64,000 bases of DNA from Hordeum vulgare subsp. vulgare (Eukaryota; Streptophyta; Magnoliopsida; Poales; Poaceae). Positions 1-11,300 of this stretch are shown in pieces. The translations under genes and the position numbers were made by a program. The notes under the pieces were generated by a model. The model saw only the letters and a list, made by a program, of their open reading frames with translations. It searched no databases and had not been told where the DNA came from. Position 1 is the first letter of the stretch. The number at the start of each line of letters is the position of its first letter. Location of the stretch: positions 335,735,029-335,799,028 of the forward strand of contig NC_058522.1 in assembly GCF_904849725.1 (NCBI RefSeq). The letters are read 5' to 3'.

Positions 1-430
1 CTGCGAACCATTATCGGTGATGATGCGGTTGGGTACGCCGAAGCGGCTCACGAGGCCCTTGATGAACTTGAGGGTCGACCTGGCGGGGATGGTGCGCACG
101 TGCTCTACCTCTGCCCACTTGGTGAATTTGTCGATGGCGACGTAGAGGTAGAGGAAGCCCCCGGCCGCCCGCGGGAAGGGCCCCAGTATGTCCAGCCCCC
201 AGACCGCAAAGGGCCAGGAAAGTGGGATGGTCTGGAGGCCCTGCGCGAGCTGGTGGATCGGCTTGGTGTGGAACTGGCACGCCTCGCAAGACCTGACTAG
301 CTCGATGGCGTCGTCCAGCGCTGTAGGCGAGTAGAACCCTAACCTGAGAGCTTTACGTGTGAGCGTGCACGAAGAGGAGTGATGCCCGCAGTCCCCTCCG
401 TGGATGTCGGCCAGTAGCTCGCGCCCGTGC
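1..430 (-). pseudogene. Gypsy integrase, partial at window edge
   Basis: The open frame continues from the RNase H-like domain into an integrase. The zinc-binding HHCC region is visible (ADIHGGDCGHH, then VRSCEACQFH), followed by the catalytic core start with WGLDILGPF (first Asp) and ITDNGSQ (second Asp). The third catalytic residue and the C-terminal part lie outside the window. Integrase would insert element cDNA into host DNA. This copy cannot make a full polyprotein because of breaks further upstream in pol. Confidence 0.85.
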
Positions 431-890
431 TCCCCGGAAATGCACCACAACACGACATCGTTCGGGTGCCTGCGGTACAAGGCACCGTCTCGTATGAAGT
501 AGGTCGATGCTCGTTGTGCCACACGCTCCACGTCTTCCTCCTTCTCCCGCAATGTGCCTTGGACCAGATACGCCCCAAGTTCCTCTTGCAGATATGCCTC
601 CATATGTTCGTCCTTCGGTGTGTACTCTTTGTTGGAGAAGTTGACGAGGAGCTGAGAGTCACCCATCACGGTGAGGCGCCAGACCCCCAAAGCCGCTACT
701 GCTTTGAGGCCGGCAATGAGGCCCTCGTACTCCGCGATGTTGTTGGAGACCTTCTCCCCATGCTGGAAGCAGAGCTGTACGGCGTAGTGAAGCTTGTCTC
801 CCATCGGGGAAGTGAGCAGGACACCAACCCCTGCCCCTCTCCGCGTGAAGGCTCCGTCGAAGTGCATGGTCCATCCCTCGGGTGCCTCCA
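430..890 (-). pseudogene. Second (archaeal-type) RNase H-like domain of gypsy pol
   Basis: Read in a different minus frame from the preceding RT/RNase H, this stretch gives MHFDGAFTRRGAGVG, then NNIAEYEGLIAGL, then MGDSQLLVNF. These are the D, E and D positions expected of an RNase H fold. This frame stays open to the left edge of the window, so it is continuous with the integrase. The frameshift that separates it from RT lies near 880. Tat-lineage gypsy elements are known to carry such an extra RNase H. Assigning this copy to that lineage is my inference. Confidence 0.75.
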
Positions 891-2539
891 CACCGGGGGC
901 AAGGATTGTCTCCCTTCCAGCCCCCGGTCCAGTGCGTCCGTCCACTCCGCCATGAAGTCAGCCAGGGCCACTCCCTTGATGACCCTGGTCGTGCTGAATT
1001 CAATGTTGAAGGCCTGAAGCTCGATGTTCCATTCAGCAACCCTTCCCGCTGCGTTTGGGTTGTGCCAGATCTTCTCTAAGGGGTAGGAGGAGACGACCTT
1101 GATTGGGTGCCCTTGAAAGTAGTGACGCAGCTTGCGCGAGGCACTGAGGAGTGCTAGAAGGAGCTTCTGCTCCATGGGGTAGCGTGAGCGCGCGTCCCAC
1201 AATATCGTGCTGACGAAGTACACTGGGTGCTCGACGAGGGTGCGTCCACCCGGGGTGGCATGCTCCCCGGCGACTTCAGGGGGGTGGGATGTTTCGTCGT
1301 CCGGAGGGGGAACCGGGGCCTCAGGAGGGACGAGCTCCTTATGGAACGATCCTTCAGTCTGGGCCTCTGGTTCCTCTACTTGCGGGGGATTTGGAGCTCG
1401 TGACTCGGGTGAGCCCACGGAAGCCACGGATGGGGGCCCGCCGGGGCTCTCTGGAGTAGCGACCTTGTTGGTTTGTTTGTCCCTTACTGCCACCAATACA
1501 ATGCTGGTGGAGTGGGGGGTGGCAGCGAGGTAAAGAAGCAGGGGCTCCCGAGGGCGAGGCGCCACCATGACCGGCGGGCTCGTGAGGTAACGCTTGAGCT
1601 CATCGAAGACAGCGTCGGCCTGCGGGGTCCACTCGAAGGGCCCTTTTCTTTTCATGATCTTGAAGAAGGGCAGGGCCCACTCGCCAAGCTTGGAGATGAA
1701 ACAACCCAAAGAGGTAACGCACCCCGCCAACTTTTGCATCTCCTTGAGGGTGGCGGGCGCGCTCATCTTGTTTATGGCATTGACCTTCACTGGGTTCGCC
1801 TCGATTCCCCAGTGCAATACCAGGAAGCCGAGCAGCTTCCCCGGTGGGACCCCAAAAACGCACTTCTCGGGGTTGAGTTTCAGGTTCACCTCATGAAGGC
1901 TGGCGAAGGTCCCCTCTAGGTCCTCCACCAGGGTTCTTGCCTGTCTTGACTTTACCACGATGTCGTCAATGTAGGCATGTGCGTTCCTCCCGAGGTGCGG
2001 TCCCAGGGCGATGTGCATTAGCCGCTGGAAGGTTGCCCCAGCGTTTCGCAACCCGAAGGGCATGTACTCGTAGCAGTACACCCTGCACGGGGAGAGGAAA
2101 TCCATCTTCTCGACGTCTTCCGCCACCATATTGATCTGGTGATAGCCCGAGAAGGCATCCAGGAAGCACAGGAGGTCGCACTCCGCGGTGGAGTCCACGA
2201 TCTGGTCGATGCGTCATAGCAGGAAAGGGTCCTGAGGGAAAGCCTTGTTGAGGTTGGTGAAGTCGACACACATGCGCTCCTTCCTGCACTTCTTCGAGAC
2301 AACCACCGGGTTGGCCACCCATTCAGGGTAGCGCACCTCTCGAATGATTCCTGCCTCCTTCAGCTTGCGCACCTCCTGAGCGATGAACGCCTGCTTTTCC
2401 GGGGCTTTCCTCCTTGCCTTCTGCTTCATTGGACGTGCGTTTGGTCACACCATGTGGTGGTGCTCGATGACGTCCCTCGGCCCCCCACCAGGTCGGAGGC
2501 GCTCCAGGTGAACGCGTCCTTGTTCGCCCTGAGGAAGTC
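880..2539 (-). pseudogene. Gypsy reverse transcriptase and RNase H (broken)
   Basis: Encodes the RT palm and RNase H of the gypsy pol. The N-terminal RT part (2214-2429 and upstream) carries the KLKEAGIIREVRYPEWVANP stretch typical of gypsy RT. After the DPFLL residues a TGA at about 2214-2216 sits where an RIDQIVDST-type continuation needs an Arg codon, so one point mutation stops the frame. Downstream are FGLRNAGATFQRLM and the catalytic YIDDIVVKS box (YxDD), then an RNase H region ending in ALADFMAEW. A Pro/Glu-rich insert of roughly 70 residues lies inside the RNase H part. Near 880 the frame shifts before the next domain. Confidence 0.88.
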
Positions 2540-2913
2540 CTAAGGGATATTTATCAGCCTGTTTCAGACTCCGAAAACAAAGAGGTATGTGATTCCGTAA
2601 GAAAACAGACTCCAAAACTTTTCCAGTAGGAAATTTTCTCCGTTTTCGAATATTTGAAAAAATAGAAAAATTGGAAGTAGTCCGGAAAGCGCGCGAGGAG
2701 GCGACAAGCCTGCCAGGCGCGGGCCCACCCCCTGGCCGCGCCTGGGGGGCTTGTGGCCACCTCGTACGCCTCCCGAACTCTGTTTTCGTGCGAAGTACTC
2801 CTTCTGGTATGGAAAAATCATTATATATTCTCCCGTAGGGTCTGACCCTTGTATCACGCAGATTTCCTCTGTTTTAGTTTCGAGCTTGTTTTCTGTCGCA
2901 GATTTAGAGCAAG
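2540..2913 (+). repeat. LTR-like or leader fragment of a non-autonomous retroelement
   Basis: This begins abruptly where the gypsy pol ends at 2539. It contains a GC-rich segment (about 2700-2760) that closely resembles a stretch inside the LTR at 4867-6391 (about 5140-5205), although the flanks differ. It then runs as an AT-rich leader into the ATG at 2914. It probably derives from the LTR or leader of the element that includes the ORF at 2914. No clean terminus or primer binding site is visible. Confidence 0.4.
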
Positions 2914-3330
2914 ATGTCGTCTCAGGAATCTATGGGGGAGAACAATCTCCCTCAAGTTTATGGAGAAGTAAGTGCTGATCTGAAAAGGATGGAGGTCATG
3001 GGGGCTAAGGAAAGGCTACCTAAAGAAACCAAGGGCAAAACTAAGGAGAAGAATGAGGCATGGGATGAAGTGCAATGTGTGCTCAACAAGGAAGAAGTTG
3101 AAGAAGTGGATTTCCTCCAACCCTACCTCCACCTATTGTCTCCATCCTTGATTGAACTCTTGAGGTTTTGTGAAACAACTCGTGCTCGCAATACTTATCT
3201 CACTCGTGAAGTTGTTTTGTTGGAGAAACATATCACATATCTCCAAGGTATAAATCAAAGATTGATGGCACTCTTGGAATCAAAGGACAAAACAACTCCA
3301 TCACCATCACCTCCAAAGGAAGACAACTGA
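2914..3330 (+). CDS. Short unknown ORF in non-autonomous retroelement
   Basis: A 138-residue reading frame starting MSSQESMGENNLPQ, rich in Lys and Glu and lacking any motif I recognise. Residues 25-55 are highly charged. Residues 65-125 contain a Leu-rich, possibly coiled-coil stretch (LREVVLLEKHITYLQ-like heptad spacing), and the tail is Pro/Ser/Thr-rich. It sits where a gag would lie, between an LTR-like leader and an internal region that ends in a polypurine tract and LTR. It has no RT, protease or zinc knuckle. I infer an element-encoded or captured protein. It may be untranslated. Confidence 0.4.
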   Translation: MSSQESMGENNLPQVYGEVSADLKRMEVMGAKERLPKETKGKTKEKNEAWDEVQCVLNKEEVEEVDFLQPYLHLLSPSLIELLRFCETTRARNTYLTREVVLLEKHITYLQGINQRLMALLESKDKTTPSPSPPKEDN

Positions 3331-4866
3331 GCATGGGTATGGGCAATCCCCTTGGCTTGTGCCAAGCTTGGGGGAGTTGCCCCGGTATCGTATCACCATC
3401 ACATCTTTTGCTTTTACCTTTGTTTCAGTTTGTTCCTTTTCAGTTTTCTTTTTCTCTAGTAGAATACAAGTCTTAGTGTTTTAGTCTTGAGTTTTGCTTT
3501 GTGTCTCCCCCGATGTATTCGAGCTCATGATCCATATAAGAAAGAGTGTCTTAGTTGAAGGGCTTTTCCTCTTGCCATGATCAAAAGATTGACAAAGAAC
3601 AAAAGCATGAACGATCATCTAGTGATCTTATGGGAAGTGATGGCTTCACATATAAAAAGAATGATGATTGAAACTTGTTGAGGTTAGACAAACGTAGACC
3701 TTGGTCATTGTTGCTATTAATAGGAAGTGATAAAGAAGGGGAGGTTCACATATAAATATATCATCTTTGACACCATCTATGATTATGAATACTCACTAAA
3801 CTATTGCATGCCTAGAAGTAGATGTTGGACAAGGAAGACAACATAATGAATTGTGTTTGCTTGGTTCCGAACAATGTTATATGATTAGAGATCCCTTAGC
3901 ATGTGACAATTGCTTCCACCTCATATTAGCCAAAACTCCCGCGCCAAGTAGAGATACTACTTGTGCATCCGTAAACCTTCAACCCAGTTTTGCCATGAGT
4001 ATCCACCATACCTACCTATGGATTGTATAAGATCCCTCAAGTAAGTTACCATCGGTGCAAGCAATAAAAATTGCTCTCTAATATGTATGGTCTATTAGTG
4101 TGTGGAAAATAAGCTTTATACGAACCTGTGATGAGGAAGACATAAAAGCGACAAACTGCATAATAAAGTTCTTTATCACAGGAGGCAATATAAAGTGACG
4201 TTCCTCCGCACTAAGAGGACACGCGTCCAAACCTCAAAAGCGCATGACAACCTCTGCTTCCCTTTGCGAAGGGCCTATCTTGTACCTTTACTTTTTTCGC
4301 ATGAAAGAGTCATGGTGATCTTCACCAATTCCTTGTTTCGCCTTTATCTTGGCTAACGTCATATGCTAGGGAAAGATCTATATTCATATGTCAACTTGGA
4401 AGTAAGTATTCATGAACTATTATTGTTGACATTACCCTTGAGGTAAGCAGTTGGGAGGCAAAACTATAAGCCCCTATCTTTCTCTGTGTCCAGCTGAAAC
4501 TTTGATCTCATGAATACCACGTGAGTTGTAGCAATTGTAGAGAACGAAAGGATGATTGAATATGTGGATTTGCTTTACAAGCTCTTATTTGACTCTTTCT
4601 GATGTTGTGATAAATTGCAATTGCTCCAATGACTAAAGGCTATCGGTTGTTAATTCTCGGTAAGGTTCTTGATCCATGCTTTACTTTGTGAAGGAATTAT
4701 CACTTTAGCAAGAGAGATGATATGTTGGTATTGCTGTTCTGATCATGATCATGATGCCTGCATGTTCGTATCTTGTTTTGTCGACACCTCTCTCCCTAAA
4801 CACGTGGACATATTTATTGAGCTAGGCTTTCGCTTGAGGACAAGCGAGGTCTAAGCTTGGGGGAGT
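3331..4866 (+). mobile_element. Non-coding internal region of gypsy-like element, ending in polypurine tract
   Basis: No reading frame of substance is seen in about 1.5 kb. The motif AAGCTTGGGGGAGTTG occurs twice, near 3366 and near 4853. The second copy directly abuts the LTR start and is the likely polypurine tract for plus-strand priming. The first is a decoy-like copy followed by unrelated sequence. The region has the look of Triticeae large non-autonomous LTR elements. Confidence 0.6.
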
Positions 4867-6391
4867 TGATACGTCTATTTTGCATCATGTTTTCATGTTG
4901 ATATTTATCGCTTTTTGGGCTGTTATTTCACTTCAGGGTACAATACTTATGCCTTTTCTCTCTTCTTTTGCAAGGTTTACATGAAGAGGGAGAATGCCGA
5001 TAGCTGGAATTCTGGCCTAAAAGAGGAGCAAGTTTGAGATACCTATTCTGCGCAACTCCAAACGCCGTAAAAATAAATGATGATTTTTTTCTGGATTTAT
5101 AAAAAATACTGGGCCGAAGAAGCGCCAGAGGGGCGCCAGCAGGTGGTCACAAGCCTGCTAGGCGCGGCCACCCCCCTGGCCGTGCTTAGGGGGCTTGTGG
5201 GCACCCAGCTGGCCCTCTGGCTCCCCCCTTTGGCTACAAGAAGGGTTTTGTCCGGAAAAAAAATCAAGGGGAGGCTTTTTCGTGGATTCGTCGCCGCCAC
5301 GAGGCGGAACTTGAGCAGAACCAATCTAGAGCTCCGGCACGACGATCCTGCCGGGGAAACTTCCCTCCCGGAGGGGGAAATCGTCGTCATCGTCATCACC
5401 AACACTCCTCTCATCGGAGGGGACTCATCAACATCAACATCTTCATCAACACCATCTCATCTCCAAACCCTAGTTCATCACTTGTAACCAATCTCCGTCT
5501 CGCAACTCCAATTGGTACTTGTAAGGTTGCTAGTAGTGTTAATTACTCTTTGTAGTTGATGCTAGTTGGATTACTTGGTGGAAGAGTTTATGTTCAGATC
5601 CTTGATGCTACTCATTACCTCTCTGGTCATGAATATAATTATGCTTTGTGAGTAGTTACTTTTGTTCCCGAGGACATGGGATAAGTCATGCTAATAGTAG
5701 TCATGTGAATTTGGTATTCGTTCGGTAATTTGATGTGTTGTATGTTGTTTTTCCTCTAGTGGTGTTATGTGAACGTCGACTACATAACACTTCACCATTA
5801 TTTGGGCCTAGAGGAAGACATTGTGAAGTAGTAAGTAGATGATGGGTTGCTAGAGTGACAGAAGCTTAAACCCTAGTTTATGCGTTGCTTCGTAAGTGGC
5901 TGATTTGGATCCACTAGTTTAATGCTATGGTTAGACTTTGTCTTATTTCTTCTTTCGTAGTTGCGGATGCTTGCGAGAGGGGTTAATCATAAGTGGGATG
6001 CTTGTCCAAGTAAGGGCAGTACCCAAGTGCCGGTCCACCCACATATCAAACTATCAAAGTAACGAACGCGAATCATATGAACATGATGAAAATTAGCATG
6101 ACAGAAATTCCCATGTGTCCTCGGAAGCGTTTTTCCTCCTATAAGACTTTGTCTAGGCTTGTCCCTTGCTACAAAAGGGATTGGGCCACTTTGTTGCACC
6201 GTTGCTACTTTCGCTACTTGTTGTTCGCTACGAATCATCTCACCACACAATCACTTGTTACCGATAATTTTAGTGCTTGCAGATTTTACCTTGTTGAAAA
6301 CCACTTGTCAGATCCTTGTGCTCCTCGTTGGGTTCGACACTCTTACTTATCAAAAGGACTACGATTGATCCCCTATATTTGTGGGTCATCA
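4867..6391 (+). repeat. 3' LTR of gypsy-like element
   Basis: About 1525 bp, starting TGATACGTCT directly after the polypurine tract and ending GGGTCATCA, so the ends form the short inverted repeat TGAT...ATCA. The sequence after 6391 has no primer binding site, so this is the 3' copy. No matching 5' LTR lies in the window, and the element is truncated on the left. The open frame at 5077-5487 lies wholly inside the LTR and I do not treat it as a gene. Confidence 0.8.
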
Positions 6392-6461
6392 ATGACATGC
6401 AAAAAGACCATGTTACCCCTAGTAATGTACTAGAAGTTATTAAATGACATGCTAAAAATAA

Positions 6462-6638
6462 GGGCACTGTTGGAAAAAGTGCCAAAAAGTGCCAAAAAGA
6501 CCCTTCCATAGGGACTTCTTCCTTTAGTCCCAAATATCCCTTTTAGTCCCTAAAAGTCCCTCATGTTTGTTTCACATGGGACTACAAGGGACTTTTTTTA
6601 GTTCCTACACCAAAAAGTCCCTGGAAACAAACACCCCC
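6462..6638. mobile_element. Tourist-like MITE (PIF/Harbinger type)
   Basis: About 177 bp flanked by TAA on both sides (6459-6461 and 6639-6641), the 3-bp target size of PIF/Harbinger elements. The ends are imperfect inverted repeats starting GGGCACTGTTGG on the left and GGGGGTGTTTGTTTCC read inward from the right. The interior repeats AGTCCC/GGGACT motifs typical of cereal MITEs with the AGGGACTTTTT signature. The left end is diverged, so the exact left boundary is less sure than the right. Confidence 0.65.
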
Positions 6639-6641
6639 TAA

Positions 6642-6926
6642 AGCTAGCCGCCGCATATCTCTGAGTATTGTGTGTGTGTGTGCACGCAAGGTTGTGCACA
6701 CGAGACGTCGCACCACCACCTCAAACACCTGGTCTGATTGGGCGCTTCCAAACGGTGAAGCATAGGCGTACACCGGCATGGTCCCTGACGAGGTCGCTAG
6801 CGAGTGGCGGGTCGTGGTGGCATGCAAAGGCAGTAGTTTCGGGCTGAGCCGCGACGATGTAGACGTAATGGGGCCCGAGGGCATCTTGTGAGCGGAAAAG
6901 AATTTTACTACAATCCGCCACGGATG
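6642..6926. other. Intergenic stretch, no gene recognised
   Basis: Moderately GC-rich sequence with a short GT run near 6670-6682. The small open frames on either strand have no recognisable motif and no introns that would link them to a gene. Confidence 0.5.
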
Positions 6927-7477
6927 AGTAAATTCAGGTAAATGCTTTCACCCGACGCGCCGGCCGAATCGTTTGGCCGGTCACGCGCGGGCCGCGCGCC
7001 TCGTTGGGAGGCATGCAACATTTTTTTATCCGATTTTTGCTGTAACCAGGTTTATTTTTGCTTCACGTTTGTCATTTTGCTACATTTTATCCATTTAAAA
7101 AGTTGCATCCACGGTTGGTTGCAACTCGAATTCGTTGGATTTTTATTACAACCGGGCGTTTGACTTTTGCTACAACCGACATCTTTTTTGCTGCAACCGT
7201 TCACTATAAAAGTTGCATACATGTTCACGTAGATATTTGTTACAACCGGCGTTTGACTCTTGCCTACGACGCATCATCAGCTTCGTTTTTTGCTACGATC
7301 ACGTAGATATTTTTTTGCTACAATTTTTTGTTATTGCAACCATTGGCGAAAATTGATGTATCGCGCCGAAATTTACTGCATCGGAAAAAAGAAGTTGCAT
7401 GCATAGATCTAACGATCCACTTACAGATCTGACGGTCACGCTGCGCGTCGACGCATAGTACTGTCCGTAAATTTACT
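6927..7477. mobile_element. Possible non-autonomous Mutator-like element with TTGCTACAACCGG repeats
   Basis: The ends are similar in inverted orientation. The left reads AGTAAATTCAGG then, inside, CGACGCGCCGG. The right, reverse complemented, reads AGTAAATTTACGG then CGACGCGCAG. The interior carries many diverged copies of a T-run followed by GCTACAACCGG or TGCAACC (about 7045-7345). I could not find a clear 9-bp target duplication, so the Mutator assignment is an inference from the long, loosely matching ends and lack of coding sequence. Confidence 0.42.
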
Positions 7478-8323
7478 TCTTAATGATGGCACGGCTTGGT
7501 TTGGGAGATCTGGGTTGCCTCGGCTGGTTGGTTGAGGTGGCAAATCTCGGAGGTGACGCGTGAGACGCTGCCGCTGCTGCTGTTCATTGTTGCTATTGAT
7601 TTCCTTTTTCTTATCGTCGGTCTTATCCATTTTGCTGATAGAACCAAGGAGCGGGCCCACTGAACAGGAAGAGCAGTTGGATCTTGGTTATCCTTTCCTT
7701 TCCTTTCGTCTCCATTCATTGGCCGCATGGCGCAAACGCCATATGCATATTGCTGCAAAGTCCTCCTGAAGATCGAACCAGATCACTGCTTCTGTGCATG
7801 GGTGACGCGCGGTAATTATATTGTACCATGTCCAAAAACATGAGATGTGCGGTGAATGTTCAGCACCTGTGGCAATGGCATCACGCACAATTCAGAGTGG
7901 CCAGTGGCGACACGAGCACCAGCATCACACGAATAAAGCTGTGCAGCAAAAACAGGCCGAAAATGGAGAGGAAAATAGGCCGTCACATTTCATTTCCCCA
8001 GGAAAAACTGGATCTTTTTTCTCTCTTAAAAAAGTTTTTTTTTCTCTCTCTCTCTGTCGTTTTGGGTTCCTGCTCGCGGCTCGCCGCTTCTCCACCTCCC
8101 GTCTCCCCCTCCTCCCGGCCACCCCTCCCCTCCCCTCCTCATCGAAACAAACAAGCTCGGGCCGTTCATCTCCTCCGCCGCCGCTCGCCGGAAGGGAAGG
8201 GGACCGCCATTCCTCCACCTCCGCGGGCGAGAGATGCCCGCCTCCGGTTGACCAACATGCGGCCTTTCCCGCCGCTCGCTGGGATCCACCGCGCCACCTA
8301 GTGCTGCCGCCCGCCTCGTCACG
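7478..8323 (+). promoter_or_regulatory. Upstream region and probable 5' UTR of the carrier gene
   Basis: From about 8025 the sequence becomes CT-rich (a run of CTCTCT around 8042-8056) and then strongly GC-rich up to the ATG at 8324, as is common for grass 5' UTRs. The long open frames crossing this stretch on both strands are products of base composition. No TATA box is clear enough to call. A 5' end from transcript data would fix the start site. Confidence 0.4.
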
Positions 8324-11300
8324 ATGGCGTCCGACCAGCACCCCCTCGACTCCTTCCTCGCCGCCGCCCGCGGCGCCCTCGCCCACCTCCACCTCCCTGG
8401 ATCCGATTCCAAGCAGCAGGAGCAGCAGCGCCAGCCCGACTGCCTCCTCCACCTCCACGTCGTCCTCACCAACTTCCTCCACAAGCCCCTCAGGTCATTC
8501 TCCAGATGCTTTGGGAACGAACACAGGCCCAAGAGAGTCCGGAGCAAACCGGCCCCGCCGCCGCTCCCCGACGCCGGGAAAAGGCAGCCGCAGCCGCAGC
8601 AGCAGCTGGAGCTCCTGCTCTGCATTGCGTTCGACGCCCTGGCGCACAACCTGCAGGTGCTGGAGGGCGCGTGCAAGCAGAAGGGCGAGGAGTTCGGCAG
8701 TGCCGCCCTGCAAATCGACCAGTTTCAGGTCGTCAGGAAGGTCATCGTTGGTAAGAAGGCTGATTTCGACGGGTTCCTCTCCAACCTGGGGTTCGCCAGG
8801 GTGGGAGCACCGCTGGCGAGCTTCGCTGATGACTCCCGGGCCTCGGCGCCACCGGCTGCTGGCCAGGATGGTGTAATCGGGGAGAGGGAAGGGGTTGACA
8901 GTGGCGGTGATGCTGCACAGCCGCCACACAAGTTTGCCGGCCGGTTGCTCAACATCCCATTGTCGAATGTGGAGCGGCTGCGGTCAACTCTGTCCACGGT
9001 TTCACTGACGGAGCTGATTGAGTTGGTTCCACAGCTGGTTGGCAGATTGTCGACTTCAGTGGATAGCCATCCAGACAAGAAGAAGCTTTTCTCCGTGCAA
9101 GACTTCTTCCGGTATGCAGAAATCGAAGGTATAGTAACACTGTTTTCCAGTGGGAGGAATTCCTCGCATTATACTTTGCTTATTTGGTGTATAGGCTGAT
9201 GATTTTGCAATTGTCAGAAACTTATCATGTTTCTTGTCAAATAAAGAAATATGTTATCTACATGGTGCCAGATGGGACAACTGTAGGGTAACTGCATAGT
9301 TGCCTTATTAGCATAGATGACCTTCCAGTATGCAGATTGAGGATCTGTGCTAATCGTGTAGTGAGCTTTACTTGCCCCCTCATTGAACACCAGCTAAGGT
9401 GATAGTTCCATCATTTTGTTTTACAATTTTGATAAACGCTACTTGGACTATGCACTACAATCCTTTAGAGCAAGAGTTCCACAGGGTAATCTAATGGTTG
9501 AGAGGGTATTGTACCATCTATGTCAATACATCTAGAGCTCCAGGGATTGGTTTGATGCTGTCACATATTGCTGAAATCTTCTAGAAAAAAATAATGCTGC
9601 TGAAATCTTACTAGTGAAAACGTTCATTTGTTATTCTATTCAGGGTAGATATTGGCATGTTACACCTAAGTTATATTGTGTACCTATTGTTGCTGCAGGG
9701 AAGCGTTTCTTTGAGGAATTGGATAGAGATGGTGATGGCCAAGTCACCCTAGAAGATCTTGAAGTTGCAATGAGAAAGAGGCGATTGCCGCGGAGGTATG
9801 CTCGGGATTTGTTACGGCGTACCAGAAGTAACATGTTTTCAAAGTCGATTGGGTGGAAACAATTTCTATCCTTGATGGAGCAGAAGGAGGCAACAATACT
9901 CCGGGCATACACCACATTGTGTTTGAGCAAGTCTGGGACGCTTCACAAGAATCAAATTGTTGAATCGTTAAAAGGTGCAGGCCTCCCGGCCAATGAAGAT
10001 AATGCTGCTGCCATGCTGCGCTATCTAAATGCAGATTCGGAAGGATCAATCTCGTACAGCCATTTTCGCAGTTTCATGCTTCTACTTCCTTCAGAGCGCC
10101 TTGAAGATGATCCTCGGTATGTCTAGCACAATATTACTTCTGAGTTGACTTGAGTGAACAACCAACTAGGCATGGGAATAGTCGCACTTTCTCGACTATC
10201 TTTTAGCAGCGTTCGTGCTCAGATTGCCATTGACTTGTTTCTTCACTGACAAATGCATTCAGGAACGTTTGGTTTGAAGCAGCTACATTGGTTGCTGTTC
10301 CCCCACCTGTAGAAATATCCACCGGAAATGTATTGAAGTCGGCTTTAGCTGGAGGTCTTGCTAGTGCCCTTTCTACCTCTATGTTGCATCCTATTGATAC
10401 AATGAAGGTACGGCAACATGCTTCCATTTAGCTTTCAGTTAAAACAAGTTTGGTCTCCAAAGCATTCATTCAGCAATGTTTTCACTAGACATATTTAGAG
10501 ATGGATATATCTATGACCAGAGCGACTGAAGCCAAATAAATTAACATCAGATAATGTCTGTCATAAGCTTACTCGCCATATGCAACTAGTATGACAACTC
10601 ATTAACCATACAGCCTTAAAGTCAAATCCTAGGACTCTTGACCATATGCAACTAAAAAGTTAAGGCAGCACATCTAGCAAAGTTAGGTCTATCACGAGCT
10701 ATCACTGCATAGTATGACAACTCATTATCTGCTGTAAGCCTGTAAGCTTACTCGCCATATCCCGTGTTAGCCTAGGCTGGCTGAAGTTTAATGATCTCGG
10801 TGAGAGAATTTGCAGTCCCATGGAGGTTTCTCATGCAAGTTGTCTTTTCATATTATCAGACACGTGTCCAAGCATCTACGCTCTCATTTCCAGAGCTAAT
10901 TTCAAAGCTTCCACAAATTGGGATTCAAGGACTGTATCGAGGTTCTATCCCTGCAATTCTCGGACAGTTTTCAAGGTGAGTTCTTCTCTAAAATTTTGCA
11001 AGCTTTCTTGTGGAGGCTGCATATTTATATTTCATATCATTTGCAGCCATGGTTTGAGAACAGGAATCTTTGAAGCAAGTAAGCTCATATTAGTAAGAGT
11101 GGCTCCAACACTTCCAGAGATTCAGGTACGCTCTTTACTGTTCATGGTGCATATTTACCTTTTCTATTATCTACAATACAAAGTGTTGAAATGCTGTATA
11201 ATCGACTCACTGTCTCATTGGCATTGAATCTGCACCCGTCTTGTCAGCATAACAACCGAAAGTTCAGAAATTTTGTAGCTGTAGCATTAATTCTTGGATT

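Larger units (their letters stand above)
1..2539 (-). mobile_element. Truncated Ty3/gypsy retrotransposon, pol region
   Basis: Minus-strand remnant of a Ty3/gypsy element. Reading from 2539 down to 1 it gives reverse transcriptase, RNase H, a second RNase H-like domain and integrase, in the usual gypsy order. The second RNase H-like domain after the first is the arrangement known for the Tat branch, so I place it there tentatively. Gag, protease and the start of RT are missing at 2539, where the sequence switches abruptly to an unrelated AT-rich stretch. The integrase runs off the left edge. No LTR is seen. A premature stop and a frameshift show that the copy is dead. Confidence 0.88.

Noticed and set aside
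5077..5487. 136-codon frame in the LTR at 4867-6391
   Set aside because: It lies wholly inside an LTR, has no motif, and the minus-strand frame over the same bases is almost as long.
7821..8876. 351-codon frame overlapping the start of the carrier gene
   Set aside because: It is in a different frame from the conserved carrier protein, is Ser/Pro/Arg-rich, and arises from the GC-rich third-position bias of the real exon.
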